Shown here piece after piece: positions 27,338-35,892 of a DNA stretch of 64,000 bases. The notes beneath the pieces were generated by a model. It ran no database searches. It was not told the DNA's origin and was given only the letters and a program-made list of their open reading frames with translations. The DNA is from Gammaproteobacteria bacterium. Its GTDB lineage: Bacteria; Pseudomonadota; Gammaproteobacteria; SpSt-1174. Within the stretch, counting starts at the first letter, position 1, and each line of letters opens with the position of its first letter. The position numbers and the translations under genes were made by a program. The stretch spans positions 1-64,000 of the forward strand of contig JARRKE010000004.1 in NCBI GenBank assembly GCA_037388465.1, written 5' to 3'.

Positions 27338-28261
27338 ATGGTCGGTGTGATTCTGCAGATGGGCGCCCTGATCCTGTGCGGGGTGATCTGGCGACTGCTC
27401 AAGCCGGGCGGGCTGCACGCCGGAGAGACACGGCGCGTGCTGACCAGCGTGGTCTATTATCTGCTGCTGCCCGCGCTGGTGCTGTCCGTGTTGTGGCAGG
27501 CCCCGCTGGGCCTGAATTCCCTGCGCATCTCCCTGGTTGCGGGCGTTACCGTCCTGGCGGCCATGCTGGTGACCTGGGGCGGTTGCCGCAGCTGCCATAG
27601 CCAGTCCCCCTCCACGGGCGCGATGCTGCTGGCGGCCAGCTTTCCCAACGCCACCTACCTCGGCCTGCCGGTGCTTGAGAAGGTGCTCGGCAATCCCGGT
27701 CGCAGCATCGCCATTCAGTACGACCTGTTCGCCTGCCTGCCCCTGCTGTTGACCGTCGGCCTGTATGCGGCGCAGCACTTCGGCGGTGGTGCGCGGCGCG
27801 CCCATCCGCTGCACGAGTTGCTCAAGGTACCGCCGTTGTGGGCCGCCGTGGTGGCGGTTGCGCTCAATCTCGCCCACGTCGAGATGGGAGACTGGCTGCA
27901 GCACTGGCTGGGGCTGCTGGCCTCGGGGGTGGTGCCGCTGATGCTGTTTTCGCTGGGCTTGAGTCTCGAACTGGGTACCTGGCATCCCCGGCAGCTGCCC
28001 GCGCTGGGCGCGGTGGTGGTGATCCAGCTCCTGCTCGCCCCGCTGTTCGCCTGGTGGCTGGCGCGCGTCGTCGGCCTGAGCGGTACCAATCTCACCGGCG
28101 TGGTGCTGGAGGCGGGTATGCCGAGTATGGTGCTGGGGATCGTCATCTCCGACCGGTTCGGTCTGGATACGCCGTTGTACGCCGCCGCGGTGACGGTGAC
28201 GACCGCGCTGAGCCTGGTGAGCCTGCCGTTCTGGTTCGGGGTGCTGGGTGGGGGCGTCTAG
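27338..28261 (+). CDS. AEC-family transporter
   Basis: This 307-aa membrane protein has about ten hydrophobic helices and the AEC/auxin-efflux-carrier pattern: a helix with LLLPALVLSVL, SFPNATYLGLPVL in the first half, VVPLMLFSLGLSLEL and EAGMPSMVLGIVISDRFGLD in the second. Family members export organic acids or similar anions; the substrate cannot be told here. The ATG at 27338 follows a G-rich Shine-Dalgarno. Confidence 0.88.
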   Translation: MVGVILQMGALILCGVIWRLLKPGGLHAGETRRVLTSVVYYLLLPALVLSVLWQAPLGLNSLRISLVAGVTVLAAMLVTWGGCRSCHSQSPSTGAMLLAASFPNATYLGLPVLEKVLGNPGRSIAIQYDLFACLPLLLTVGLYAAQHFGGGARRAHPLHELLKVPPLWAAVVAVALNLAHVEMGDWLQHWLGLLASGVVPLMLFSLGLSLELGTWHPRQLPALGAVVVIQLLLAPLFAWWLARVVGLSGTNLTGVVLEAGMPSMVLGIVISDRFGLDTPLYAAAVTVTTALSLVSLPFWFGVLGGGV

Positions 28262-28303
28262 CCGTACGCGGGACTATAAACAGAAAAATCCTTGGAGGAT
28301 GAC

Positions 28304-28882
28304 ATGATCAAACGCCGCGCATGGCTTTTCCTGGCCCTGTGGCTGGTGGCCGGCATCGGACAGGCGCGCGAGGTCGCGGGCGTCAAACTGCCCGAGCAGA
28401 TCGGCGGGGTCGCCGGCGAGACGCTGAAGCTCAACGGCGCGGGAATCCGCTACAAGTTCATTTTCAAGATCTACGTGGCGGCGCTGTATCTGCCTGCGCC
28501 GGCGCACACCACCGGGGCCGTGCTGGACGAACCCGGCCCGAAGCGCATGCTGATGCATTTTCTGTATCACAAGGTGACCGCCAGGCAGCTGCGCGACGGT
28601 TGGCGGGAAGGCTTCGCCGACAATCTCGATAAACAGACCTATCAGGCACTGACGCCCCGTATCGAACGGTTCAACAGCTTCTTCGGCGATCTGAAGGACG
28701 GCGACCGGGTCTGGCTGGACTATCAACCCGGGGTGGGGACACGGGTGGAAATCAACGGACAGCAAAAGGGCGTGATTCGGGGCGAGGACTTCATGCGTGC
28801 CCTGCTGTCGGTCTGGCTCGGGCCGGAACCGCCGGGCACGGACCTGAAGCGCGACCTCCTGGGGCTGGCCACCGACGACTAG
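28304..28882 (+). CDS. Periplasmic chalcone-isomerase-like protein
   Basis: This 192-aa protein has a signal peptide (MIKRRAWLFLALWLVAGIGQA) and the bacterial chalcone-isomerase-like fold: LKLNGAGIRYKFIFKIYVAALYL, the RMLMHFLYHKVTA strand, and the DGDRVWLDYQPGVGTRV end region. The bacterial family has no firmly assigned reaction; it is usually exported. GGAGG at five bases before the ATG at 28304 sets the start. It ends 2 bases before glpD, which is convergent. Confidence 0.87.
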   Translation: MIKRRAWLFLALWLVAGIGQAREVAGVKLPEQIGGVAGETLKLNGAGIRYKFIFKIYVAALYLPAPAHTTGAVLDEPGPKRMLMHFLYHKVTARQLRDGWREGFADNLDKQTYQALTPRIERFNSFFGDLKDGDRVWLDYQPGVGTRVEINGQQKGVIRGEDFMRALLSVWLGPEPPGTDLKRDLLGLATDD

Positions 28883-28884
28883 GT

Positions 28885-30045
28885 TTATTCCTGTGGGGGC
28901 AGGTGCAGCCTGCGCGTTTCGGCCCGGTGCGGACGTTCGGGCAGTTGCAAGGCATGCAGCACCCGTTCGGCCGTGGCGCGGTAGGCGGTCAGCTTGCCTC
29001 CGTAGAGGCTGACCAGACGCGGGCTGAGCGTGCGATCGCTTTGCAGGATCGTGTCCCGCGGGCGCCGGTTGGGGTCGCCGCCGGCCGGCAGGACGCGCAG
29101 GCCGGCGAACCGTTCGAGCACGGCGTCCGGCGCCTGGGGAAAGTGGCGCCTGAAAGCGGCGAGCAGGTAATCCGTTTCGGCCTGCAGCGGGCGGGGATCG
29201 GCTGGATCGCCCTGGTATCGGGTCTCGGTCGTGCCGATCAGGGCGGCGTCCCGCCAGGGCATGATGAACACCGGCCGTCCGTCCGCCGCCTCCACGTAGT
29301 AAATGCCGGCTTGTACTCGATGAGGGACGAGGATGTGCGTGCCCTGCACCAGTTCAAAGGGGAGCGGTTGCTGGACCGGTTCGGCGCGGGCGAGCACGTC
29401 GCCGACCCAGGGGCCGGCCGCATTGACCGCCACCCGTGCCCGCAACGTCACCGGCCGTTCCCCAGCCGTGGCCGTCACCTCGATACCGCCTTCATGCAGG
29501 GCCAGTGCCTCGACCCGGTGACCCGTGAAGAGCTCCGCACCCAGCGTACAGGCCGAGTGCATCACGGCCCGGGTGAGCGCGGCGTCGTCGGTTTGCGCAT
29601 CAAAATAGCGGAATACCCGCTGCAAACCCTGCGTCTCCAATCCGTCCAGCGTGTCCCAGCGTGGGGAAGGCAGAGTGCTGAAGCGCACCTGCGGCCCCAG
29701 GCCGCCGAGCAGGGCGTACAGGGACAGACCGGCCCGCAGCATCAATGGCTTGTGTCGGCTGCGGTCGTAGACCGGGATGTAAAACGGCTTCAGGCGAACC
29801 AGCTCGGGGGCGTTGCGCAGCAGCAGCTCGCGTTCCCGCAGGCATTCACGAACCAGAGCGAACTGGCCCGTTTCCAGGTAGCGCAGCCCGCCGTGAATCA
29901 GCTTGCTGGAACGGGACGAGGTGCCCCGTGCCAGTTGATCGAATTGTTCCAGGACCGCGACGCCATGCCCGGCAGCGGCGGCGGCCTGGGCCACTCCGGC
30001 GCCATGAATGCCACCACCGATCACCAGCAGGTCGTATACCTTCAA
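28885..30045 (-). CDS. glpD: FAD-dependent glycerol-3-phosphate dehydrogenase, short form
   Basis: This protein oxidises glycerol 3-phosphate to dihydroxyacetone phosphate with FAD. The FAD loop DLLVIGGGIHGAG lies at the N-terminus, then RGTSSRSSKLIHGGLRYLE and, near the end, LVSLYGGKLTAYR. Typical GlpD is about 500 aa. Here the chain stops at 386 aa, right after the oxidoreductase domain, so the C-terminal helical domain is missing. The start is TTG at 30045, overlapping the phosphodiesterase stop by 4 bases (TTGA). Confidence 0.85.
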   Translation of the reverse strand: MKVYDLLVIGGGIHGAGVAQAAAAAGHGVAVLEQFDQLARGTSSRSSKLIHGGLRYLETGQFALVRECLRERELLLRNAPELVRLKPFYIPVYDRSRHKPLMLRAGLSLYALLGGLGPQVRFSTLPSPRWDTLDGLETQGLQRVFRYFDAQTDDAALTRAVMHSACTLGAELFTGHRVEALALHEGGIEVTATAGERPVTLRARVAVNAAGPWVGDVLARAEPVQQPLPFELVQGTHILVPHRVQAGIYYVEAADGRPVFIMPWRDAALIGTTETRYQGDPADPRPLQAETDYLLAAFRRHFPQAPDAVLERFAGLRVLPAGGDPNRRPRDTILQSDRTLSPRLVSLYGGKLTAYRATAERVLHALQLPERPHRAETRRLHLPPQE

Positions 30046-30785
30046 TCGGCGGCCCCGGGTTGCAGCGGCAGCAGGTCGGCCAGACGGTCCGTCTCTAGAT
30101 AGCGGGCGCCCGCCGCGGCCAGCGGGGCCACGTCGGCCGGGTCGTTGACGCCGTAGATCGCCCATTGCCATGGACCGGGCCAGAGAGTGCCGTCGGTTTG
30201 CCGCAGGGCGTCCAGATCGGCGAACAGGTATTCCGGGGCCAGCCGTTCGGCCAGTGCCTTGTCCCAGGGCGGTTCCTCGGGCAGCACCCAGCCGATGTGG
30301 CAGGCGCAGTCGGCGCGTGCCTGGGCGAGGATCTCATAGTCGAAGGAAATAAGATGCCAGGGAAAGCGTGCGCGGGCCAGTTCCGGCATCACGGCATCGA
30401 GCATGGCCCGGCGGGAAAAGCGCCGGATACTGGCACGCTTGAGTTCGACGAACACCTCGGTTGCGGGGTGGTCGTTGAACAGCGTGACGACCTCGCGCAG
30501 CGTCGGGATCGGCGTGGGATGGAAGGCCTCGCCGAGGCGCCCCGGTTCATGGGCGCTGATTGTCGTCAGTTGGGTACGGGATATCTCGAAGATGGTCGTG
30601 TTTACCGCACAACAGCGCTCGAGGTTGTCGTCGTGCAGTACGACCGGGGTCTGGTCCGCGCACAACTGCACATCGAACTCCACGCAGCAGGCGCCGAGTT
30701 CCAGTGCCGAACGAAACGCCGGCAGGGTGTTCTCCGGGTGCTGATCGCGCTCGCCGCGATGGGCGACAAACCGGAATGTGGGCAT
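30042..30785 (-). CDS. Glycerophosphodiester phosphodiesterase
   Basis: This 247-aa GDPD-family TIM barrel hydrolyses glycerophosphodiesters to sn-glycerol 3-phosphate and an alcohol. It has the HRG motif (VAHRGERDQHPENT), EFDVQ and VVLHDDNLERCC. There is no signal peptide, so it acts in the cytoplasm on imported or internally released substrate. The start is ATG at 30785, five bases past the kinase gene; an overlapping ATG at 30797 is possible. Its product feeds the neighbouring GlpD. Confidence 0.9.
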   Translation of the reverse strand: MPTFRFVAHRGERDQHPENTLPAFRSALELGACCVEFDVQLCADQTPVVLHDDNLERCCAVNTTIFEISRTQLTTISAHEPGRLGEAFHPTPIPTLREVVTLFNDHPATEVFVELKRASIRRFSRRAMLDAVMPELARARFPWHLISFDYEILAQARADCACHIGWVLPEEPPWDKALAERLAPEYLFADLDALRQTDGTLWPGPWQWAIYGVNDPADVAPLAAAGARYLETDRLADLLPLQPGAAD

Positions 30786-30789
30786 GGTG

Positions 30790-32202
30790 TCAGGCATGCT
30801 CGAGGACATCGATGAAGCGAGCATACCGCGCCTGCAGCACGGCGTCGTAGCGGGGCGCGAAGCGGTCTGCATCAGTGGCCATGGGGACGGTCCATCGTCC
30901 ACCGGCGAGCCAGGCGATGCCGCGTGCGGTGGACTCGGTTTCCCGGCTGCGTTGGACCGGCAAATCGCTCAGGTCTGCGAGGCGCTGGCAGAGTCCGTCG
31001 AGATGCGCCAGGCCGCCACTGACCTGAATATGTTTGAACGGACGCATCGCGCATAACTGGTCGATGTTGGCCTGCACCAGGAACAGAACGCTTTCCAGCA
31101 CGCCGGCCAGGCGTTCCTGTTCGCTGCCGCCTGGCTCCATCCAGTGCGGCGCGAGATCGGCACGCCACCAGGGCGAGCCCAGCCCGCCTACGGCGTTGAT
31201 GAACAACGCCGGTGTGGCGCAGTTCAGCGCCGCCTCCAGTGCGGGTGTGCCGGTGTCCAGACCGGCGTGTTCGCGTGCCCATTCGAGGGCGGAGCCAGCG
31301 CCGTTGACGCTGCCTTCCATGGCGTAATGGCAGACCGCTTGGTCGTCGGCGCTGTAAATCAGCGTGTTCAGCAGGCGCGAGGTGGTCAGTGGCCGCGTAC
31401 CCAGCAGCCCCAGCACGAAGGCGCCGCTGCCGAGGTTCACATAAAGCGTGTCGTCGCGGGGCTGGCCTGCGCCGTAGAGGGCGGCGTTCTGGTCCCCGCT
31501 GACGGCGGTCAGGGCCACGTTCGTGCCTGTCAGCGTGCCGTAGCGGTGCTCGACGGGCCGGCAGGCCGGCAGCACGTCACGGGGGATGCCGAATTTCCCG
31601 AGCAGACCGTCGTCCCAGTCACGGTTGTGCAGATTGTAGAGCAGGGTCCGGGCCGCATTGGCATCGTCGATCTGCAGCGGCTGCTGTTCCAGCAGGCCGT
31701 GTATGAGATAGGCGCTGAGCGGGCCCAGCGCGAGTCGGGATTGGCGCAGCGCACGCCGGACCGCAGGGACCTGTTGCAGCAGCCAGCGGATCTTGCCGGC
31801 GGCGAAATGGGCTGACGGGTAAAGACCGGTGATTTTATGCACGGCCTCGGCGGGGCGGCACAGCTCGAAGACTTCGCCGGCGGCACGGGTGTCCTGCCAG
31901 CTCAATGCGGGGCTGAGGGTGCGGCCTGTGACCCGGTCCCAGGCGAGGGTGGTGGAGCGCTGTGTCGCCAGTCCGGCGGCCGCGATCTGCAATTTCCGGC
32001 GGCGGGAGAAATCGGCGGCCTCGTCCAGGCAGGCCGACAGCGTGGTCAGCAACTCGTCGCCGTCCTGTTGCACCCGATGGTCGTCCAGGCGCTGCAGTGT
32101 GACCGGCCGTTCGGTGTGAAACAGGCAGCCGCCGTCGGCATCGAACAGCAGTGCGCGGCTCGCATGGGTACCCTGATCCAGCGCCAGATAACAGGGGGGC
32201 AT
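30790..32202 (-). CDS. glpK: FGGY-family kinase, probably glycerol kinase
   Basis: This 470-aa protein has the FGGY two-domain fold: phosphate-1 motif LALDQGTHASRALLFD, the WQDTR motif, SGDQNAALYGAG, and GSGAFVL near the middle. These fit glycerol kinase, and the neighbours (phosphodiesterase, glycerol-3-phosphate dehydrogenase) agree. Sequence details are more divergent than textbook GlpK, so another polyol substrate is possible. The ATG at 32202 is chosen over an upstream TTG. No facilitator or transporter gene is in the operon. Confidence 0.8.
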   Translation of the reverse strand: MPPCYLALDQGTHASRALLFDADGGCLFHTERPVTLQRLDDHRVQQDGDELLTTLSACLDEAADFSRRRKLQIAAAGLATQRSTTLAWDRVTGRTLSPALSWQDTRAAGEVFELCRPAEAVHKITGLYPSAHFAAGKIRWLLQQVPAVRRALRQSRLALGPLSAYLIHGLLEQQPLQIDDANAARTLLYNLHNRDWDDGLLGKFGIPRDVLPACRPVEHRYGTLTGTNVALTAVSGDQNAALYGAGQPRDDTLYVNLGSGAFVLGLLGTRPLTTSRLLNTLIYSADDQAVCHYAMEGSVNGAGSALEWAREHAGLDTGTPALEAALNCATPALFINAVGGLGSPWWRADLAPHWMEPGGSEQERLAGVLESVLFLVQANIDQLCAMRPFKHIQVSGGLAHLDGLCQRLADLSDLPVQRSRETESTARGIAWLAGGRWTVPMATDADRFAPRYDAVLQARYARFIDVLEHA

Positions 32203-32231
32203 GCGTCGATTATGCAATACTCATGCAGGGC

Positions 32232-32260
32232 TTGCCTGATTTGGGTAGTGCTTATATTGT
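32232..32260 (+). promoter_or_regulatory. Candidate promoter of the FHA gene
   Basis: TTGCCT (32232-32237) and, 17 bases on, TATTGT (32255-32260), overlapping a TATATT at 32253-32258. Either could serve as the -10. Confidence 0.35.
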
Positions 32261-32272
32261 ACGAATCGCGAG

Positions 32273-32291
32273 TTGGCTGGATTGCAGCCAA
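32273..32291 (+). promoter_or_regulatory. Dyad in the FHA gene leader
   Basis: TTGGCTG-N5-CAGCCAA, a perfect 7-bp inverted repeat between the candidate promoter and the FHA start, in the divergent gap with glpK. It could be an operator for either gene or a leader hairpin. Confidence 0.4.
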
Positions 32292-32330
32292 TGAGAAGCG
32301 GCGCAAGAACCGCACGGGTGAGGAGAATGA

Positions 32331-32600
32331 ATGGACAGCAGAACCTATGTCATCGGTCGTGTCGGGCAGATCAAGGTGGATGACGCCAGCGTCAGTTCCC
32401 GTCACGCGGAATTGGCCATCCTCGGCGAGAATATCTATATCACGGACCTCGGCTCGACCAACGGCACGTTCCTGATGGTGGAAGGCAAGCCGAAACGGTT
32501 CACCGAGGGATATGTCAAACCCGATGACATCGTGGTGTTCGGCACCAAGGCATTCAAGGTCAAAACCCTGCTCGACAAGGTCGGCCACCTCGCTCCCTGA
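32331..32600 (+). CDS. Stand-alone FHA-domain protein
   Basis: This 89-aa protein is a single forkhead-associated domain and little else: GR at 9-10, SSRHAEL (22-28) and STNGTF (42-47) are the phosphothreonine-binding residues of the family. Such proteins bind phosphorylated partners of Ser/Thr kinases. The only Hanks-type kinase in the window is at 23852-25162. AGGAG five bases before the ATG fixes the start. It is followed by an acyltransferase gene on the same strand. Confidence 0.92.
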   Translation: MDSRTYVIGRVGQIKVDDASVSSRHAELAILGENIYITDLGSTNGTFLMVEGKPKRFTEGYVKPDDIVVFGTKAFKVKTLLDKVGHLAP

Positions 32601-32647
32601 ATCCCGTCCTCCGGCACGGTCTATACTGATCATGCATAGGAGGAGCC

Positions 32648-33397
32648 GTGTTCTATCTATTGGGTAGGGGATTTCGTTATCTCTTTTACGGCGTGGATTT
32701 TCTTCTGTTCACGGCCGTGCTTTATCCGCTTTCGTTTTTCCCCCGGGCGCTGCTGGAGCGCTTTTATCCGACCCTGTTCCGGCGTTGGTGCCGCAGTTTC
32801 GTGCGCGCGCTGGGCGTGGAACTGCGGCTGCACCAGAAAAACCGAAAACCTCTGCCCAAGACCTATTTGCTGATCGGCAATCATCCCTCCGCGTTCGAGG
32901 ATATCGGCATTCCGGCGCTGTTCCCGGTATTTTCCCTCGCCAAGATCGAGGTCAGGGACTGGTGGGTGGTGGGGCGCATCAGCCGCGCGGCCGGCACGCT
33001 TTACGTGCGCCGCGAGGACCGCGATTCACGCCGAGCCGCCGCGCGCGAGATAGAAGCCGTGCTGCAGCAGGGACGCAACGTGGCGGTTTATCCGGAGGGC
33101 GGCTGCAAGGGGCGGCGCATCTTCGAGCGTTTTCATTTCGGTGTGTTCGAGATATCGCTTAAGACCGGCATACCGATACTCCCGGTTTTTTTGCACTACG
33201 AGGCGCAGGAGTCGTTTGAGTGGGCGCCCGGGGAAACCCTGCTGCAGAAGATTTACGCCATGCTGCGGGCCCAGAACAAGCGGGTCAATTACTACGTCTA
33301 TGATGCCTTCGATCCGGGGCGTTATCGGGACAAGGAGGAATACGCACGCGACGCGCGCGAACATTACCTGGCCTGGCAGGCGCGCTACCTGGATTGA
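32648..33397 (+). CDS. 1-acyl-glycerol-3-phosphate acyltransferase-like protein
   Basis: This 249-aa PlsC-family protein has the acyltransferase motif NHPSAFED near residue 77 (HX4D) and the acceptor-binding YPEGGCKG. A hydrophobic N-terminal segment anchors it to the inner membrane. It is probably involved in phospholipid acyl transfer, although the essential plsC may be elsewhere. The start is GTG at 32648 with AGGAGG just upstream. The 3' end overlaps the convergent gene by 13 bases. Confidence 0.85.
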   Translation: MFYLLGRGFRYLFYGVDFLLFTAVLYPLSFFPRALLERFYPTLFRRWCRSFVRALGVELRLHQKNRKPLPKTYLLIGNHPSAFEDIGIPALFPVFSLAKIEVRDWWVVGRISRAAGTLYVRREDRDSRRAAAREIEAVLQQGRNVAVYPEGGCKGRRIFERFHFGVFEISLKTGIPILPVFLHYEAQESFEWAPGETLLQKIYAMLRAQNKRVNYYVYDAFDPGRYRDKEEYARDAREHYLAWQARYLD

Positions 33398-33894
33398 TCC
33401 CGATCGGCGGATGAGGCCGCGGCGGGTGCCAACAGGTGCTGGAGCGTTGAGAGGGTACGGGCGTAGTCGATGGCCTGGATACGCCCGCCATGGATGTGCA
33501 GCACCGTGACCTCTCCCGCGCGGCGGGGCAGCAGGCGGGTGGCCTTGCCGTCGCCGTCGATGAGCACCCGGTGTGGTGCATGGCTGAGTGTGGGATAGAA
33601 GAAAAGCTCCCGCACGATCAGCGGCATGTCGTGTATATCGGCGATGGTGACCAGGTGGTGGCGGGTTTCGAAGCCTTCCGGTTGCCGATGCAGAAAGTGC
33701 TGGATCAACCGCCCGGCCTCGTTGCTGTCGCTCAGCATCACGATGCGGGTGGTCGGTTCGACGGTGTGCGGGTGGCCGTGCTGGTCGGGCAGGGTGAGCG
33801 GCGGCAGCGGATCACCCACGGCCAGGGGTTCGGCTCCGGCGAGGCCGGCCCAGCACAGCAGCACGACGGCGGCGAGATGCGGTACCGGCCTCAC
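33385..33894 (-). CDS. Exported thioredoxin-fold-like protein without redox cysteines
   Basis: This 169-aa protein has a signal peptide (RPVPHLAAVVLLCWAGLAGA) and a start like that of AhpC/TSA-type domains (VGDPLPPLTLPDQHG). The mature part has no cysteine, so it cannot be a thiol oxidoreductase. The segment FYPTLSHAPHRVLIDGDGKATRLL resembles the later strands of the same fold. The start is GTG at 33894, with AGGAAC upstream, 14 bases beyond the hemL stop. Function unknown. Confidence 0.65.
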   Translation of the reverse strand: MRPVPHLAAVVLLCWAGLAGAEPLAVGDPLPPLTLPDQHGHPHTVEPTTRIVMLSDSNEAGRLIQHFLHRQPEGFETRHHLVTIADIHDMPLIVRELFFYPTLSHAPHRVLIDGDGKATRLLPRRAGEVTVLHIHGGRIQAIDYARTLSTLQHLLAPAAASSADRDQSR

Positions 33895-33907
33895 AGTGTT
33901 CCTGTTC

Positions 33908-35188
33908 CTACAATGTCTTGAGCACCTGCCGGGCCGCATCCAGGGTCCGGTCCAGGTCGTCGCCGGTATGGGCCGTCGAGACGAATCCCGCTTCGAAGGC
34001 TGACGGCGCCAGATACACGCCGGCGTCCAGCATGCCGTGGAAAAAGCGCTTGAAGCGTTCGCTGTCGCAGCGCGTGGCTTGTTCGAACGAGGTGATGGGG
34101 TCTTCCTCGCTGAAGAAGATGCCGAACATGCCGCCCACGCGTTGCGTGGTCAGGGGGATGCCTGCTTCACCGGCAACCGTCTGCAGGCCGTCCGTAAGCA
34201 CTTCGGTCATACGGGTCAGTTCGTCGTGGAAGCCGGGCCGGGCGATCAGCTCCAGGGTCTTCAGGCCGGCGGTCATCGCGATGGGATTGCCGGACAGGGT
34301 GCCGGCCTGGTAAACCGGCCCCAGGGGGGCGAGCTCAGCCATGATCTCCGCACGGCCGCCGAAGGCGCCCACCGGCATGCCACCGCCGATGACCTTGCCC
34401 AGGGTGGTGAGGTCCGGGGTGATCCCGTACAGGGCCTGGGCGCCGCCTAACGCCACCCGGAATCCGGTCATCACCTCGTCGAAGATCAGCAACGCGCCGT
34501 GGCGGTCGCAGACGCTGCGCAGACCTTCGAGGAAACCGGGCACCGGCGGGATGCAGTTCATGTTGCCCGCCACCGGTTCCACGATGATGCAGGCGATCCG
34601 GTCACCCAGGTTGTCGAAGGTGGCCTCGACCTGGGCGATGTCGTTGTAGGGCAGGGTGAGGGTGTGCTCCGCCAGGGCGGCCGGCACGCCGGGCGAGCTG
34701 GGTACGCCGAGAGTCAGGGCGCCCGAGCCGGCCTTCACCAGCAACGAATCGCCGTGGCCGTGGTAACAGCCCTCGAATTTGACGATCTTGTCGCGCCCCG
34801 TATAGCCCCGCGCCAGGCGTATGGCGCTCATGGTGGCCTCGGTGCCGGAGCTCACCATGCGTACCTGTTCCATGGACGGAACCAGGGCGCAGACGCGGTC
34901 CGCCATATCGGTTTCCAGCGTGGTGGGCGCACCGAAGCTCAGGCCTTTTGCGGCGGCCGCCTGGACGGCGGCGATCACCTCGGGATGGGCGTGGCCGAGG
35001 ATCATGGGGCCCCAGGAACCGACGTAATCGATGTAGCGTTTGCCGTCGGTGTCGAAGAGATAGGCGCCCTGGGCGTGGTCGATGAAGACGGGGTCGCCAC
35101 CCACGCTCTTGAAGGCGCGCACCGGCGAGTTGACGCCGCCGGGAATATGGACCTGGGCTTGGGAAAACTGGGTGTGGCTGCGATTCAT
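33908..35188 (-). CDS. hemL: Glutamate-1-semialdehyde 2,1-aminomutase
   Basis: This enzyme converts glutamate 1-semialdehyde to 5-aminolevulinate in the C5 route of haem synthesis. The 426-aa class III PLP enzyme has [18 protein letters not shown], the metal/PLP-side [11 protein letters not shown] and the PLP lysine K265 in [18 protein letters not shown]. Full length. It lies 50 bases after thiE on the same strand. Confidence 0.97.
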   Translation of the reverse strand: MNRSHTQFSQAQVHIPGGVNSPVRAFKSVGGDPVFIDHAQGAYLFDTDGKRYIDYVGSWGPMILGHAHPEVIAAVQAAAAKGLSFGAPTTLETDMADRVCALVPSMEQVRMVSSGTEATMSAIRLARGYTGRDKIVKFEGCYHGHGDSLLVKAGSGALTLGVPSSPGVPAALAEHTLTLPYNDIAQVEATFDNLGDRIACIIVEPVAGNMNCIPPVPGFLEGLRSVCDRHGALLIFDEVMTGFRVALGGAQALYGITPDLTTLGKVIGGGMPVGAFGGRAEIMAELAPLGPVYQAGTLSGNPIAMTAGLKTLELIARPGFHDELTRMTEVLTDGLQTVAGEAGIPLTTQRVGGMFGIFFSEEDPITSFEQATRCDSERFKRFFHGMLDAGVYLAPSAFEAGFVSTAHTGDDLDRTLDAARQVLKTL

Positions 35189-35238
35189 GGCAGATCAGAT
35201 GGTGTGGCTTGGAAAGCCCAACATTCTACACAATGGTT

Positions 35239-35892
35239 TCAGTCCGCCGGGAACAGAGCGGCCAGGCGGCGGGTTGCGGCCTCGATGTCTTCGGCACCGA
35301 AGACGGCGCTGATGACGGCGATCAAGTCGGCGCCGGCCGCGATGACGCGCGCGGCATTGGTGGCATCGATACCCCCGATGGCGCAGACGGGAACGTCCAG
35401 CTTCTCCCGGGCCTGGCCGAGCAATGTCAGCGGTGCGCGCGCCGCCTGCGGTTTGGTGGGCGATGGGAACAGGCTGCCGAAGGCGACATAGTCCGCGCCC
35501 TGTGCCGCGGCGTCCCGGGCGCGTTGCAGCGAGTCGTAACAGGAAACGCCGATCAGCGCCTTGGGGCCCAGGGTCGTCCGGGCGCGGGCGATGGAGGCGT
35601 CGTCCGCGCCGAGATGGACACCGTCGGCGCCGGTTTGTGCGGCCAGTTCGATGTCGTCATTGACGATCAGGGGGCGTTCGTAACGCTGGCATAGCGCCGC
35701 CAGGGCCCGGGCTTCCTGCGTGCGGCGAATCTGGTCGTTGCTCTTGTCGCGGTACTGGACCAGCGCGGCATCGCCGCGCAGGGCGGCCTCGACGGCCTGT
35801 TCCAGATGTCCGGGCGGGATCAGGGTCCGGTCGGTGATGACATAGACACCCCGGAGCGGCGGCCGGTCGGGTGCGCTGACCTCAGCTGCCAT
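35239..35892 (-). CDS. thiE: Thiamine-phosphate synthase
   Basis: ThiE joins hydroxymethylpyrimidine diphosphate and thiazole phosphate. The 217-aa TIM barrel shows GVYVITDRTL, LVQYRDK, IVNDDIELA, GVHLGADD, and the SLFPSPTKPQAARAPL loop. The start at 35892 overlaps the thiD end by 11 bases; longer starts lie inside thiD. ThiE uses the product of the adjacent kinase. Confidence 0.95.
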   Translation of the reverse strand: MAAEVSAPDRPPLRGVYVITDRTLIPPGHLEQAVEAALRGDAALVQYRDKSNDQIRRTQEARALAALCQRYERPLIVNDDIELAAQTGADGVHLGADDASIARARTTLGPKALIGVSCYDSLQRARDAAAQGADYVAFGSLFPSPTKPQAARAPLTLLGQAREKLDVPVCAIGGIDATNAARVIAAGADLIAVISAVFGAEDIEAATRRLAALFPAD

